This document shows positions 35,700 to 44,625 of a stretch of DNA of 64,000 nt, one piece after another (position 1 is the stretch's first letter; each line of letters starts with the position of its first letter). Under the pieces are notes generated by a model. It worked only from the letters and a program-made list of their open reading frames with translations. It ran no database searches and was not told where the DNA came from. The position numbers and the translations under genes were made by a program. Source of the stretch: CAYFQB01 sp964345225 (GTDB taxonomy: Bacteria > Nitrospirota > Thermodesulfovibrionia > Thermodesulfovibrionales > UBA6898); assembly GCA_964345225.1 (NCBI GenBank), contig CAYFQB010000053.1, positions 186,001 through 250,000 on the forward strand. The letters are read 5' to 3'.

Positions 35700-35860
35700 A
35701 ACTTTTTCAAGGAGTGAGGAGTAAAAAGCAGGGTGCAAGGAGCAGGGAGCAGGGCGAAAAAGGCAAAGGATAAAGAGTAAAAAGTGAGGAGTGAGGGGTA
35801 AGGAGTAAATAACAAAAAGTAAGAAGTAGGAAGTAAGCAGTAAACAGTAAATGACTAAAT
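35700..35860. repeat. Mosaic repeat block upstream of cfa
   Basis: Runs of AGGAGTGAGG, GCAAGGAGCAGGGAGCAGGG, GTAAGAAGTAGGAAGTAAGC and similar, in a 7-bp rhythm, matching 16480-16560 and 19260-19330. On the minus strand they create a spurious leucine/phenylalanine-rich ORF and a false extension of cfa. Confidence 0.8.
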
Positions 35861-35944
35861 AAACTATCTATATATATATATTCCAGCCGAAGGCTATCTT
35901 CCAATGCAAAGCATTAAATTCCAGTGGGATTACAAAAATTTATT

Positions 35945-36241
35945 TCAAAATTTTCGATAACCTCCTTTTTGCCCACCTCTAAAACCTCTACCTTGTCCAC
36001 CCCTGGGTCTCTGAGGACGAGCTTCGTCAACTTTCAAGGTGCGGCCTTCAAATTCGGTACCGTTCAATGCTTCCTTTGCTTTTTCAGCCTCCTTTGAGTC
36101 AGACAATTCAACAAATCCAAAACCTTTTCCTTCTATTATATTAACCTGTATAACTTCTCCATATTTGGAAAACAGCTCTTTCAACTGCTCATTATTTACA
36201 GAATAGTCAAGATTTCCTACATAAAGTTTGCTACCTTTCAT
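35945..36241 (-). CDS. RNA-binding protein with one RRM domain
   Basis: 98 residues: a single RNA recognition motif with RNP2 (KLYVGNLD) and RNP1 (KGFGFVEL), followed by an Arg/Gly-rich tail (RGGQGRGFRGGQKGGYRKF). Similar small bacterial RRM proteins are often cold-induced. A GGAGG site precedes the ATG. Confidence 0.93.
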   Translation of the reverse strand: MKGSKLYVGNLDYSVNNEQLKELFSKYGEVIQVNIIEGKGFGFVELSDSKEAEKAKEALNGTEFEGRTLKVDEARPQRPRGGQGRGFRGGQKGGYRKF

Positions 36242-36453
36242 TCCAGCCTCCTTTTTTAACTCTCTTTTTCAAATTATGTTTCTTTTGGAGGTAGAAGCAA
36301 GATAGCGGTTCTACCTTCTTTAAAGATAACAATAATGAATAAAAGAGGATCTTTATTTAACAACAATTATAATATAGAAAGATTATTAAAAGATATCAAT
36401 TATTTGTTTCAAAAAGCAATGATATTATTAATTTTTATACCATCCATTTTACC

Positions 36454-36482
36454 TTGACAGCCTTTTAAAAGAGGAGTAGCAT
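36454..36482 (+). promoter_or_regulatory. Promoter of a candidate small RNA
   Basis: TTGACA (36454-36459), 17-bp spacer, TAGCAT (36477-36482). The predicted start near 36490 leads into a strongly structured, non-coding segment ended by a T-rich hairpin. Confidence 0.5.
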
Positions 36483-36489
36483 TTAAATA

Positions 36490-36620
36490 AGGGGTAAGGT
36501 TTTTAATAGGTGGTGGTCTTGATCCTCATTATCCAGAGTCTCAAGATGTAAAGTCGTGAGATGAATAGTCTCGAAGAGATAATGGGTAAAGAAGGAAACA
36601 AGCACCACCTTTTTATTAAC
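36490..36620 (+). ncRNA. Candidate structured small RNA upstream of the GMP synthase gene
   Basis: A closing stem TTAATAGGTGGTG with CACCACC...TATTAA encloses an inner stem CATTATC/GATAATG and a hairpin TCTCA/TGAGA. The 3' half of the closing stem runs into CACCACCTTTTTATT, terminator-like. With its own promoter upstream, this looks like an independent RNA of about 110-130 nucleotides. It lacks the conserved SRP RNA loop and I cannot match it to 6S or a purine riboswitch. It could alternatively be a leader acting on the gene 318 bases downstream. Confidence 0.45.
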
Positions 36621-36937
36621 TATTTCTATTCTTAATTTTCCTTTCTGTAAGTATATCCTGCTTGTAACTTAAAAAAAACAATCAACACCAATTCCCTTGA
36701 ATCAAAATTTATATTCTGATACTCTTATCTTCTGGGGGGTAAAGGCTAAAAAATTAGACCCAAAATAAACATTGACTTCGGGGCTTTTTCTGAGTGGTAA
36801 ATCTTCTTGAGAATAAAGGAATAATTACTATAGCAGGATTGATTGAGGAAACAAATTCTTATTGACTTTTGCCCTGACTGGCTGCAGGAATTAAGGCAGA
36901 TCGGACATTAATTTTACAGATAAGGAGGAAATAAGTA
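36621..36937. other. Gap before the GMP synthase gene; little recognisable
   Basis: AT-rich sequence with no supported gene. At 36859-36913 there is a short plus-strand frame ending DFCPDWLQELRQIGH that might be a gene tail but has no start or recognised family. A strong AAGGAGG ribosome site lies just before the next ATG. Confidence 0.4.
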
Positions 36938-37894
36938 ATGGGAGTAGAGGAAATAACTGCAGAGGAATTAAATACTGAAAAGTTTATCGAGGAGCAAATA
37001 AGAAAAATATCAGAAACAGTTGGCGAAGGCATTGCTATAAATGCTCTATCTGGTGGTGTTGATTCTTCAGTGGTTACAATGCTGGGGCATAAAGCACTGG
37101 GCAAGAAACTTACAACTTATTTCATAGATAACGGCTTAATGAGGACAGGAGAGCCTCAAGGGGTCGAATTAGAGTTTGCGAGGTTTGGCGTACGTGTTTT
37201 GATAATTGACGCCAAAAAAGAATTTTTTAATTCATTAAAAGGAATTACCGATCCGGAAAAAAAGAGAGAAGCTATCACTCAGACTTTCTACAAAAAGGTT
37301 TTTAGCAAACTTGTTATAGACAGTGGTGCAAAATACCTTCTGCAGGGAACCATCCTAACTGATATAGATGAAACAGTCGCGGGAATTAAAAGACAACATA
37401 ATGTTTTTGAGCAACTAGGTATTGACCCTCAAAAGGCATTTGGTTATAGAATCATTGAACCCCTGATACAGCTTCGCAAGGATGGTGTAAGAAAAGTCGC
37501 AAAAGCACTTGGTTTGCGGCATGACAGAATGCCTTTCCCGGGGCCCGCTCTGGTTGCAAGAGTAATTGGAGTAATCACTCCCAAGAGAATAGAATTGATA
37601 AGAAAAGCAACTGCCATAACAGAAGATGAGTTGGCAGATACAGGAGCTTTTCAGTATATGGCAATTCTACATCGTGATAGAGTTACGGGCATGCGGGATG
37701 GAAAGAGAGTTTATGGTTTGCAAATTGAAATTAGATGTTGGGACAGCATTGATGCCAGGACAGCTACCCCTACAAAATTGTCATATGAAACTCAACGCAA
37801 ATTGGCTGACAGGATAGTAACAGAGGTTCCTGAGGTAGTAAGTGTTACTTATAACATAACTCCAAAACCTCCATCAACGATGGAGGCTATTTAG
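36938..37894 (+). CDS. guaAB: GMP synthase ATP-pyrophosphatase subunit (GuaA C-terminal half, stand-alone)
   Basis: 318 residues. The PP-loop LSGGVDSSVVTMLGHKALG (37-57) and the GMP synthetase C-terminal dimerisation domain (MPFPGPALVARVIG, YGLQIEIRCWDSID, ending in PPSTMEAI) are complete. The class I glutaminase domain that is fused in most bacterial GuaA is missing; two-subunit enzymes of this kind are typical of archaea. It needs a separate glutaminase or ammonia. No glutaminase gene lies nearby. Confidence 0.9.
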   Translation: MGVEEITAEELNTEKFIEEQIRKISETVGEGIAINALSGGVDSSVVTMLGHKALGKKLTTYFIDNGLMRTGEPQGVELEFARFGVRVLIIDAKKEFFNSLKGITDPEKKREAITQTFYKKVFSKLVIDSGAKYLLQGTILTDIDETVAGIKRQHNVFEQLGIDPQKAFGYRIIEPLIQLRKDGVRKVAKALGLRHDRMPFPGPALVARVIGVITPKRIELIRKATAITEDELADTGAFQYMAILHRDRVTGMRDGKRVYGLQIEIRCWDSIDARTATPTKLSYETQRKLADRIVTEVPEVVSVTYNITPKPPSTMEAI

Positions 37895-37965
37895 CAATTT
37901 CTCTTATTTTGACAGAAAATTAAAGACCAAGATAATAGCCTTATATAAAAACTTATATACCTTTC

Positions 37966-37988
37966 TTGACAATACGATTGTCTATAAT
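37966..37988 (+). promoter_or_regulatory. Candidate promoter with a palindromic operator before the symporter gene
   Basis: TATAAT at 37983-37988 is directly preceded by the perfect palindrome GACAATACGATTGTC (37968-37982), which also contains a TTGACA word too close to serve as -35. The arrangement suggests a regulator site in the promoter spacer. Confidence 0.4.
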
Positions 37989-38073
37989 CCATGTTTTTAT
38001 TGATAATGATAATCTGACTGTTATATTATTAACCAGTTTTTAAGGAATACCTGTTATAAATGGAAATGAATTT

Positions 38074-39576
38074 ATGAAAAGGGAACAATGGCAAAGTCAG
38101 ATCGGTTTTATCCTTGCAGCGGTAGGATCTGCAATAGGGCTCGGAAATATATGGCGATTCAGTTACATGGCTTATACCTATGGGGGCGGAGCCTTTCTCA
38201 TACCTTATATAACTGCACTGATAACTGCGGGCATCCCTCTTCTGATACTTGAGTTCGGCATCGGGCATGAACGAATAGGATCAGCACCACTTGCCTATCA
38301 TAAGATAAGCAGGAAATGGGAATGGCTTGGCTGGTGGGCTGTTATATTCGTGATGTTTGGCATAGAGCTTTACTACACAGTGATAATCTCCTGGTGCCTT
38401 AATTTCTTTACCCTGTCTTTCAATTTAGGCTGGGGCAATGACCCCAACTCGTTCTTCTTCAAAGAATTTCTGTCTTTAAGCGAAAAGCCTTCAGATATAG
38501 GCAACATAAGAACACCAATACTTATCGGCCTAATTGTCGTATGGTTCCTGAACTGGCTGATAATTTACAGGGGTGTACAGAGAGGTGTTGAACTTGCAAA
38601 TAAAATATTCATGCCATTGCTTTTTATACTTACTGCAGTGCTTGTTTTCTGGGCAATCACGCTTGATGGAGCAATGACAGGCATTAAGGCCTACCTTACA
38701 CCTGACTTCTCTAAGCTCTCTGACCCGAAAGTCTGGATAGACGCCTACAGCCAGATTTTCTTTACCCTAAGTCTGGGGTTCGGCATAATGATAGCCTATG
38801 CAAGCTATCTCCCTGCAAAGACCAACATCACTAGAAATGCAATGCTTACAGGATTTATTAACAGCGGATACTCCCTATTTGCAGGATTTGCCGTTTTCTC
38901 AGTACTTGGTTTTATGGCCACATTGCAGGGCAAGCCTATATCCGATGTGGTCTCCCAGAGCATAGGACTTGCCTTCGTCGCTTATCCCAAAGCAGTTAGC
39001 CTTATGCCCGGAGGCAATCTATTTGGAGCGATATTCTTCCTATGTCTGGTCGTGGCCGGTTTGTCATCTTCAATCTCAATTATTGAAGCATTTACATCAG
39101 CAATTGTTGACAAATTTGGCTTTAGTAGAAAACCGGTAGCTACAACAGTATGTCTTGTAGGATTTGCAGGGTCAATTATATTCACCACTCATGCAGGCCT
39201 TCACTGGCTTGATATCGTTGACCACTTCCTTACAAATTACGGATTGGTTGTTGTTGGTGCTGCTGAATGCGTACTAGTTGGGTGGTTCTTCAAACTTAAA
39301 ATTATCAGGAAACATATTAACAAGATATCCTCCATTCATCTTGGGACATGGTGGGATATTCTCATTAAGTATTTCGTACCCCTAACGCTCAGCATAATAT
39401 TAATAGTCAACCTTTTCAGAGAACTCACCGAACCCTATAGTGGTTACAGCTGGACATCTCTGATTATAATAGGCAGGGACTGGGTACTGCTTACGCTTAT
39501 CGCCGCCTTCTGGATAGCTTCAAGACCCTGGAAGACTGAGGAACATAAAACACCGAGCCGAGGCGAAAAAAAATAG
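38074..39576 (+). CDS. Sodium-dependent neurotransmitter:sodium symporter family (SNF/LeuT-like) transporter
   Basis: 500 residues with about twelve membrane helices. The first helix shows AAVGSAIGLGNIWRFSYMAYTYGGGAFLIPY, the family signature for sodium and substrate binding at the unwound segment, then the bundle helices. Most bacterial members import amino acids; the substrate is unknown here. It is monocistronic, convergent with thiE. Confidence 0.93.
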   Translation: MKREQWQSQIGFILAAVGSAIGLGNIWRFSYMAYTYGGGAFLIPYITALITAGIPLLILEFGIGHERIGSAPLAYHKISRKWEWLGWWAVIFVMFGIELYYTVIISWCLNFFTLSFNLGWGNDPNSFFFKEFLSLSEKPSDIGNIRTPILIGLIVVWFLNWLIIYRGVQRGVELANKIFMPLLFILTAVLVFWAITLDGAMTGIKAYLTPDFSKLSDPKVWIDAYSQIFFTLSLGFGIMIAYASYLPAKTNITRNAMLTGFINSGYSLFAGFAVFSVLGFMATLQGKPISDVVSQSIGLAFVAYPKAVSLMPGGNLFGAIFFLCLVVAGLSSSISIIEAFTSAIVDKFGFSRKPVATTVCLVGFAGSIIFTTHAGLHWLDIVDHFLTNYGLVVVGAAECVLVGWFFKLKIIRKHINKISSIHLGTWWDILIKYFVPLTLSIILIVNLFRELTEPYSGYSWTSLIIIGRDWVLLTLIAAFWIASRPWKTEEHKTPSRGEKK

Positions 39577-39604
39577 CATCTCTCTGCTTATAACGAACAA
39601 TCAA

Positions 39605-40219
39605 TCATCCTTTTTTTTTAAAATACTCAATAAATCTCATCGTGTTTCTGACCACATCCCCTTTGAGGATTGCCGTTGCAACTGCAACTGCATCAGCCCC
39701 GGCATGCATTACTGGTTCAATGTTACCAAGATTTATACCCCCGATTGCTACAACAGGAATTTTCACATTTTGCTTTATCAGGCTTAGATTTTCAATACCC
39801 ACCGGCATTCCTGCATCCTTTGTTGTTGTATGGAAAACTGGCCCGAAACCGATATAATCTGCACCGTTTTCTTCTGCCTCTTTTGCCTGCTCAAGATTAT
39901 GCGTCGAGATGCCGATAATTTTTTTAGTCATGATCTTTCTGGCCTCTTTTAAAGGGAGATCATCCTGACCGAGATGTACGCCATCTGCATCCACGGCAAG
40001 TGCTATATCGGCATGATCATTAATTATCAATGTTGCATCGAACATATGGGTTAATTTTCTGAGCATTTTTGCTTCATCATATATCTGCCGTCTTGTCTTT
40101 TCCTTCTCCCTGTACTGAACAAACTTTATGCCCGCTTCCAGCACATTAAAAGTTACATCATATAGCGAAAAACTGCTGTATTTTTTTTCAGTAATAAAAC
40201 AGATTCCACTAAGATACAT
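39605..40219 (-). CDS. thiE: Thiamine phosphate synthase ThiE
   Basis: 204-residue TIM barrel joining HMP-PP and thiazole phosphate. Motifs FVQYREKEKTRRQ, LIINDHADIALAVDADGVHLGQDD, IGISTHNLEQA, DYIGFGPVFHTTTK and VVAIGGIN are present. Other thiamine genes and a TPP riboswitch were not seen. Confidence 0.94.
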   Translation of the reverse strand: MYLSGICFITEKKYSSFSLYDVTFNVLEAGIKFVQYREKEKTRRQIYDEAKMLRKLTHMFDATLIINDHADIALAVDADGVHLGQDDLPLKEARKIMTKKIIGISTHNLEQAKEAEENGADYIGFGPVFHTTTKDAGMPVGIENLSLIKQNVKIPVVAIGGINLGNIEPVMHAGADAVAVATAILKGDVVRNTMRFIEYFKKKG

Positions 40220-40301
40220 TTAGAAATTCCATGCCTTTCGAAATCCAGGAAATCTCTCTATTTACCCCGAAGATAGTATGCATGTTGATTATTTTTATTA
40301 A

Positions 40302-40333
40302 TCCAAAAAATGCATTTGAAACAGGTATACATG
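40302..40333 (+). repeat. 32-bp dispersed repeat, copy 1
   Basis: Contains CCAAAAAATGC[A/G]TTTGAA and GTATACA and matches 63203-63234 at 27 of 32 positions. It lies just outside the large palindrome at 40339-40581. Confidence 0.55.
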
Positions 40334-40338
40334 TTATA

Positions 40339-40581
40339 TAGTTGGGCATGTTTCTTGAGCGGCCATAGGGAAATTTTTGGGATACCCGTCATGGCGAAAT
40401 AAGCGTGTCGAATCGACCGAATTTTTACTGTCTGACCCCGTAGAACGGGGTAACCCGTATACGGGGGAGTTTTTACCCCGTGGAAAGGATGAGTTTCTTT
40501 TCGGGGTAAAAATTCGAGCGAATGAGTCATGTGACGGGTGAAAATTTCCCTCTAGGGAGCGAAAGGAATATGTCCAACTAC
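40339..40581. repeat. About 240-bp imperfect palindrome (giant hairpin) before accC
   Basis: The arms pair outside-in: TAGTTGG (40339) with CCAACTA (40574); AGGGAAATTTT (40367) with AAAATTTCCCT (40541); ACCCGTCA (40384) with TGACGGGT (40532); CGAATTTTTAC (40418) with GTAAAAATTCG (40506). The apex holds the perfect palindromes ACCCCGTAGAACGGGGT (40435-40451) and CCCGTATACGGG (40454-40465). No transposase or gene lies inside. It may be a palindromic miniature element related to the other ACCCCGT repeats. Confidence 0.8.
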
Positions 40582-40623
40582 TTAATCCACTAACTCTATT
40601 TATTCTGAAAAGCATTCTTGGGG

Positions 40624-41985
40624 TTAACTTAAAGGCTCAATTGAGCCATTCAGCCTCTCGGTGAGTCCTGTATTATACTCTCCTTTTATAAAATCAGGAT
40701 CGTTAATTACCTTTTTGTGAAACGGGATAGTGGTTTTTATACCCTCGATTATAAACTCATCAAGCGCCCTCCTTAATCTTGCAATGGCTTCATTTCTATC
40801 TCTTCCGTGTACAATCAGTTTTGCTATCAATGAGTCATAATAAGATGGTATAACACAGCCGTTGTAGGCTGCAGTGTCAACTCTTACTCCGGGACCTCCC
40901 GGTAATGACAGGAAAGTTATTCTGCCTGGGGAAGGGATAAATCTCTCAGGGTCTTCCGCATTAATTCTGCATTCTATTGAGTGGCCTGAAAGTTCTATCT
41001 TTGTTTGCTTTAGTTCTAAAGGGAAGCCCGCAGCTACTTTGATCTGTTCCTTAACTATATCTACGCCGCTAACATATTCTGTAACAGGGTGTTCGACCTG
41101 GAGGCGTGTATTCATCTCCATAAAGTAAATAGAACCATCCGGACTGACAATAAATTCGACTGTGCCTGCATTTCTGTATTTAAGAACCCTTGCAACCTTA
41201 ACAGCATACTCCCCGATTTTCTTTCTGAATTTCTCGGTAGCTATAGGTGATGGAGACTCCTCAACCAGTTTCTGATGCCTTCTCTGAATTGAACAATCCC
41301 TTTCACCCAGATGTATAATATTCCCCTTTGTATCAGCAATTATCTGAACCTCAATATGTCTCATTTCAGGGATGTATTTCTCTGTATAAAGTTCTCCATT
41401 GCCGAAAGCTGCAAGCGCTTCTCTTTGAGCCATAAAAAAAAGATTGTTCAGTTCATCTTCATCTTTTGCTATCCTCATTCCCCTGCCACCTCCACCTGCA
41501 GATGCCTTGAGAATCACAGGGAACCCTATCCTCCTAGCAGTCTTTAAGGCTATTTCTTCTGAAATAACAGGACCGTCACTCCCGGGAACAATAGGCACAC
41601 CTCTCCTTTTCATGATCTGTCTTGCCTTTGCTTTATCTCCTCCAAGTCTAATGCTATCGGGTGTCGGGCCGATAAATGTGATCCCTGAAGTAAGGCATAC
41701 CTCTGCGAAATGAGGGTTTTCGGCCAAAAAACCGTATCCTGGATGTATGGCCTCAGAATCAGTTATTTCTGCGGAGGTAAGGATGCTGGGTATATTATTA
41801 TAGCTTTGGGCAGAACTGGCAGGCCCTACACATACAGATTCATCCGCCAGCTTTGTATGTAAAGAATCTTTATCAATGACAGAATATATAGCAACAGTTT
41901 TAATACCAAGTTCTCTGCATGCCCTTATTATCCTGACAGCAATCTCTCCACGATTTGCGACTAATACCTTTTTAAACAATTTCAT
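40624..41985 (-). CDS. accC: Acetyl-CoA carboxylase, biotin carboxylase subunit AccC
   Basis: 453-residue ATP-grasp enzyme carboxylating the biotin on AccB. N-terminal [33 protein letters not shown], glycine-rich [11 protein letters not shown], and the catalytic [16 protein letters not shown] are all present. It overlaps accB by four bases (ATGA). Confidence 0.96.
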   Translation of the reverse strand: MKLFKKVLVANRGEIAVRIIRACRELGIKTVAIYSVIDKDSLHTKLADESVCVGPASSAQSYNNIPSILTSAEITDSEAIHPGYGFLAENPHFAEVCLTSGITFIGPTPDSIRLGGDKAKARQIMKRRGVPIVPGSDGPVISEEIALKTARRIGFPVILKASAGGGGRGMRIAKDEDELNNLFFMAQREALAAFGNGELYTEKYIPEMRHIEVQIIADTKGNIIHLGERDCSIQRRHQKLVEESPSPIATEKFRKKIGEYAVKVARVLKYRNAGTVEFIVSPDGSIYFMEMNTRLQVEHPVTEYVSGVDIVKEQIKVAAGFPLELKQTKIELSGHSIECRINAEDPERFIPSPGRITFLSLPGGPGVRVDTAAYNGCVIPSYYDSLIAKLIVHGRDRNEAIARLRRALDEFIIEGIKTTIPFHKKVINDPDFIKGEYNTGLTERLNGSIEPLS

Positions 41986-42416
41986 AAAGGTTCAACAAGA
42001 AAAAGCGGCTCACCGTATTCAACAGGCTGTCCATTCTCAACAAGTGATTTGACAATAATCCCTTCAACCTCACACTCGATTTCATTCATAAGTTTCATTG
42101 CTTCTATAATACAAAGCACCTGTCCCTTCTTTACTCCCAGACCTACTTCCACAAAAGGCGGAGCATCAGGGGAAGGAGATCTATAGAACGTACCAACTAT
42201 TGGAGATGTAACGGTAATAAGCCTCTGTGTCTCATGCTCTGTCTCTGTGGTTATGTTGTCCTGAATAACTGCTGCTTTCTGTACAGGTATCTGCAATGAA
42301 GAAAAAAACTTTTCCCTTTTAATCTTGACCTTAACGCCGTCTTTCTCTACCTGCAATTCTGTGATATCAGTATCCTTGAGAAGTTCAATAAGATCTTTTA
42401 AATCCTCAAGTTCCAT
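41982..42416 (-). CDS. accB: Acetyl-CoA carboxylase biotin carboxyl carrier protein AccB
   Basis: 144 residues: an N-terminal helical part, a Pro/Thr linker, and the biotinyl domain with [15 protein letters not shown], whose Lys is the biotinylation site. The ATG abuts the efp stop directly (TAAATG). Links the biotin genes of this window to fatty acid synthesis. Confidence 0.95.
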   Translation of the reverse strand: MELEDLKDLIELLKDTDITELQVEKDGVKVKIKREKFFSSLQIPVQKAAVIQDNITTETEHETQRLITVTSPIVGTFYRSPSPDAPPFVEVGLGVKKGQVLCIIEAMKLMNEIECEVEGIIVKSLVENGQPVEYGEPLFLVEPL

Positions 42417-42977
42417 TTATTTTACCCTTTCTATATATTCTGAGGTTCTTGTATCCACCTTTATGGTGTCACCCTCATTTATATGAAAAGGAACCCTGAC
42501 TACCGCTCCGGTCTCAAGGGTAGCAGGCTTCCCACCACCTGTTGCAGTGTCACCTTTGAATCCAGGTTCTGTCTTTGCAACAACGAGTTCTATAAAAGTC
42601 GGAAGCTCAACATTTAATGGACTGCCCTTATAATATAGAATTTTAACATCCATGCCCTCCTTCAAAAACAGCTTTATACCACCCAGCTGTTCCGAAGTCA
42701 GAGGTGTCTGTTCAAATGTTTCTGAATCCATAAAGTAATATAATTCATCCTGCATATAAATATACTGCATCTTTTTTTCCTGAAGTTCTGGTGACGGCAG
42801 TTTTTCTCCTGACCTGAGGGTACCCTCAACAATTCCTCCTGTTCTCAGGTTTTTCAATTTTGTCCTTACAATAGCACCACCTCTACCCATTTTTACATGC
42901 TGAAAATCCACTATCTCATAAGGGTCACCTTTAAACTCCACCTTTAGGCCTTTCCTGAAATCACTTGTGGAAATCAA
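42417..42977 (-). CDS. efp: Elongation factor P (arginine at the tip loop)
   Basis: 186-residue tRNA-shaped factor that relieves ribosome stalling at polyproline. Three beta-barrel domains; the C-terminal GDTIKVDTRTSEYIERVK is typical. The tip loop reads VKMGRGGAIVRTK, with Arg32 where lysine, the usual beta-lysylation site, is common. Arginine-type EF-Ps are rhamnosylated by EarP in other bacteria, but no earP is in the window. Start TTG at 42977 behind GGAGG. Confidence 0.95.
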   Translation of the reverse strand: MISTSDFRKGLKVEFKGDPYEIVDFQHVKMGRGGAIVRTKLKNLRTGGIVEGTLRSGEKLPSPELQEKKMQYIYMQDELYYFMDSETFEQTPLTSEQLGGIKLFLKEGMDVKILYYKGSPLNVELPTFIELVVAKTEPGFKGDTATGGGKPATLETGAVVRVPFHINEGDTIKVDTRTSEYIERVK

Positions 42978-43094
42978 AAAACTTGCCTCCTGAAATACAA
43001 TCTTAATGTGTCTCTAATCATCTTCTGCTATATTAATATACATTATCTACTGTTTATTGACTACTATATCATTATTTATTACTTGCCTTATTAT

Positions 43095-44156
43095 TTAATT
43101 GATTATCTCAAGTTCCCTCGGAAGCGTTGTAAGTACCCTGCAACCGTTTTTTTCAGCAACGACCATATCTTCAATCCTAACTCCATAAAGTTCCGGTACA
43201 TAAATTCCAGGTTCTATGGTAAAAACCATTCCGGATTTAACGGACTCACTACCAAACCTTGAAATGCGTGGCAGCTCATGAACATCAAGCCCTATCCCAT
43301 GGCCTGTTCCATGACCAAAAAAGTCACCATAACCAGCTTTTTTTATAACATCCCTTGCAGTCTTGTCAACCATTCTGGTGTTTTTTCCTTCTTTGACAGA
43401 ATCGATAGCCTTTCTGTTAGCCTCCAATACTATTTCGTATATTTTCTTCTTTTTAGATATATCTTTTCCATCTATTAACAAAGTCCTCGTCATATCTGAG
43501 AAATATCCATCAGCTTCGCCACCCCAGTCAACTATGACAAAATCTCCAGCCTTTATTTTATTATCAGAAGGCTTTCCATGAGGCAAAGACGTGTTCTGTC
43601 CGGAAAGTACTATTATATCAAAAGGTAATTCGGAACACCCTCTTTTTTTAAGATTATCCTCAAGCATGACTGCTATCTTTTTTTCGGAAAAGCCTTTTCT
43701 TATATAAGGTTTGACTGTATTAAAAGCTCTCTGTGCCCTGTCAATAGCTATATTTATCGAGTTCAATTCAAACTGGTCCTTTATCTTGCGAATATCTTCC
43801 ACAAAACGACTAACTGCTTTTATTCTCAGGCCTTTTCTGAGAAGTTTCCTGTAAAATCCATATGATATAGTTGACTCAAATCCTAGTATCTTAATTCCGA
43901 TTGACTTGGCCTTCTCTATTATTGTCCTGTGCCTTTCTACTTTATCGATAAGAATATCAAACCCTTTAAGCTCTCTCTTAGCCTGTTCCTCATATCTGAA
44001 ATCAGTACAAAAAATCCTCTCATTTTTGGTTATAATCAGACAACCTGAAGAACCACTAAATCCAGACAGATATCTTACATTCTTTATCTCGCAAACAAGA
44101 ATTCCATCTATACCCTTAAGCTCAAGGGCATCAGCAATAACCTGTATACGTTTCAT
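43095..44156 (-). CDS. pepQ: Xaa-Pro aminopeptidase/Xaa-Pro dipeptidase family (M24B)
   Basis: 353 residues with creatinase-like N-terminal domain and the pita-bread metallopeptidase domain. Metal ligands are seen in VDWGGEADGYFSDMTRT (two Asp), GHGTGHGIGLDVHE (His), FTIEPGIY (Glu) and GVRIEDMV (Glu). Cleaves peptides with proline in the second position. It overlaps aroQ by four bases and precedes efp, a common bacterial order. Confidence 0.92.
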   Translation of the reverse strand: MKRIQVIADALELKGIDGILVCEIKNVRYLSGFSGSSGCLIITKNERIFCTDFRYEEQAKRELKGFDILIDKVERHRTIIEKAKSIGIKILGFESTISYGFYRKLLRKGLRIKAVSRFVEDIRKIKDQFELNSINIAIDRAQRAFNTVKPYIRKGFSEKKIAVMLEDNLKKRGCSELPFDIIVLSGQNTSLPHGKPSDNKIKAGDFVIVDWGGEADGYFSDMTRTLLIDGKDISKKKKIYEIVLEANRKAIDSVKEGKNTRMVDKTARDVIKKAGYGDFFGHGTGHGIGLDVHELPRISRFGSESVKSGMVFTIEPGIYVPELYGVRIEDMVVAEKNGCRVLTTLPRELEIIN

Positions 44157-44581
44157 TTCGATAGTAATTTCTGTGCAGCCCTAATGGCAAGAAGATAGCC
44201 TTCTATCCCGAGTCCGCTTATCTGTCCTGTTACGACTTCGGAAATGAAGGATTTTTTCCTGAATTCCTCACGTTTATATATATTAGAGATATGAACCTCT
44301 ATTGAAGGCTTCCCTACAGCCGATATTGCATCTCTTATAGCTACACTGGTATGAGTAAATGCTGCAGGATTTATAATAAGCACATCATAATCTGTTATCT
44401 GTATAGCATCAATAATTTCGCTTTCGCTATTTGACTGAACAATCTTGACATCAATACCAAGCTCTGCAGACAGTGCATGTATATGTCTGTCCAGGTCATC
44501 CAGAGAAGTAGAACCATATATATTCATTTCTCTGCTGCCGAGAAGGTTTAAATTGGGCCCGTGTATTACAAGTACTTTCAT
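44153..44581 (-). CDS. aroQ: Type II 3-dehydroquinate dehydratase AroQ
   Basis: 142 residues, third step of the shikimate pathway. KVLVIHGPNLNLLGSREMNIYG carries the catalytic Tyr region, followed by QSNSESEIIDAI, INPAAFTHTSVAIRDAI with the catalytic His, and VEVHISNIYKREEFR. The ATG at 44581 gives the family start; an ATG six codons upstream (44599) is less likely. Confidence 0.95.
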   Translation of the reverse strand: MKVLVIHGPNLNLLGSREMNIYGSTSLDDLDRHIHALSAELGIDVKIVQSNSESEIIDAIQITDYDVLIINPAAFTHTSVAIRDAISAVGKPSIEVHISNIYKREEFRKKSFISEVVTGQISGLGIEGYLLAIRAAQKLLSK

Positions 44582-44625
44582 ATTGTTCTTAACAATCATT
44601 AAATTATTATTTAAAAAGAAGAAGT

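Noticed and set aside
35707..35904. 65-codon leucine/phenylalanine-rich ORF that looks like a membrane peptide
   Set aside because: It is the translation of the heptamer repeat block and shows no start signal.
36490..36620. SRP RNA, 6S RNA or purine riboswitch
   Set aside because: The GGAAGGAAGCAG loop of SRP RNA is missing, the length and bubble do not fit 6S well, and the purine riboswitch core is absent.
40258..40615. Two minus-strand ORFs of 90 and 93 codons
   Set aside because: Both are translations of the large palindrome, have no ribosome site and no recognisable protein sequence.
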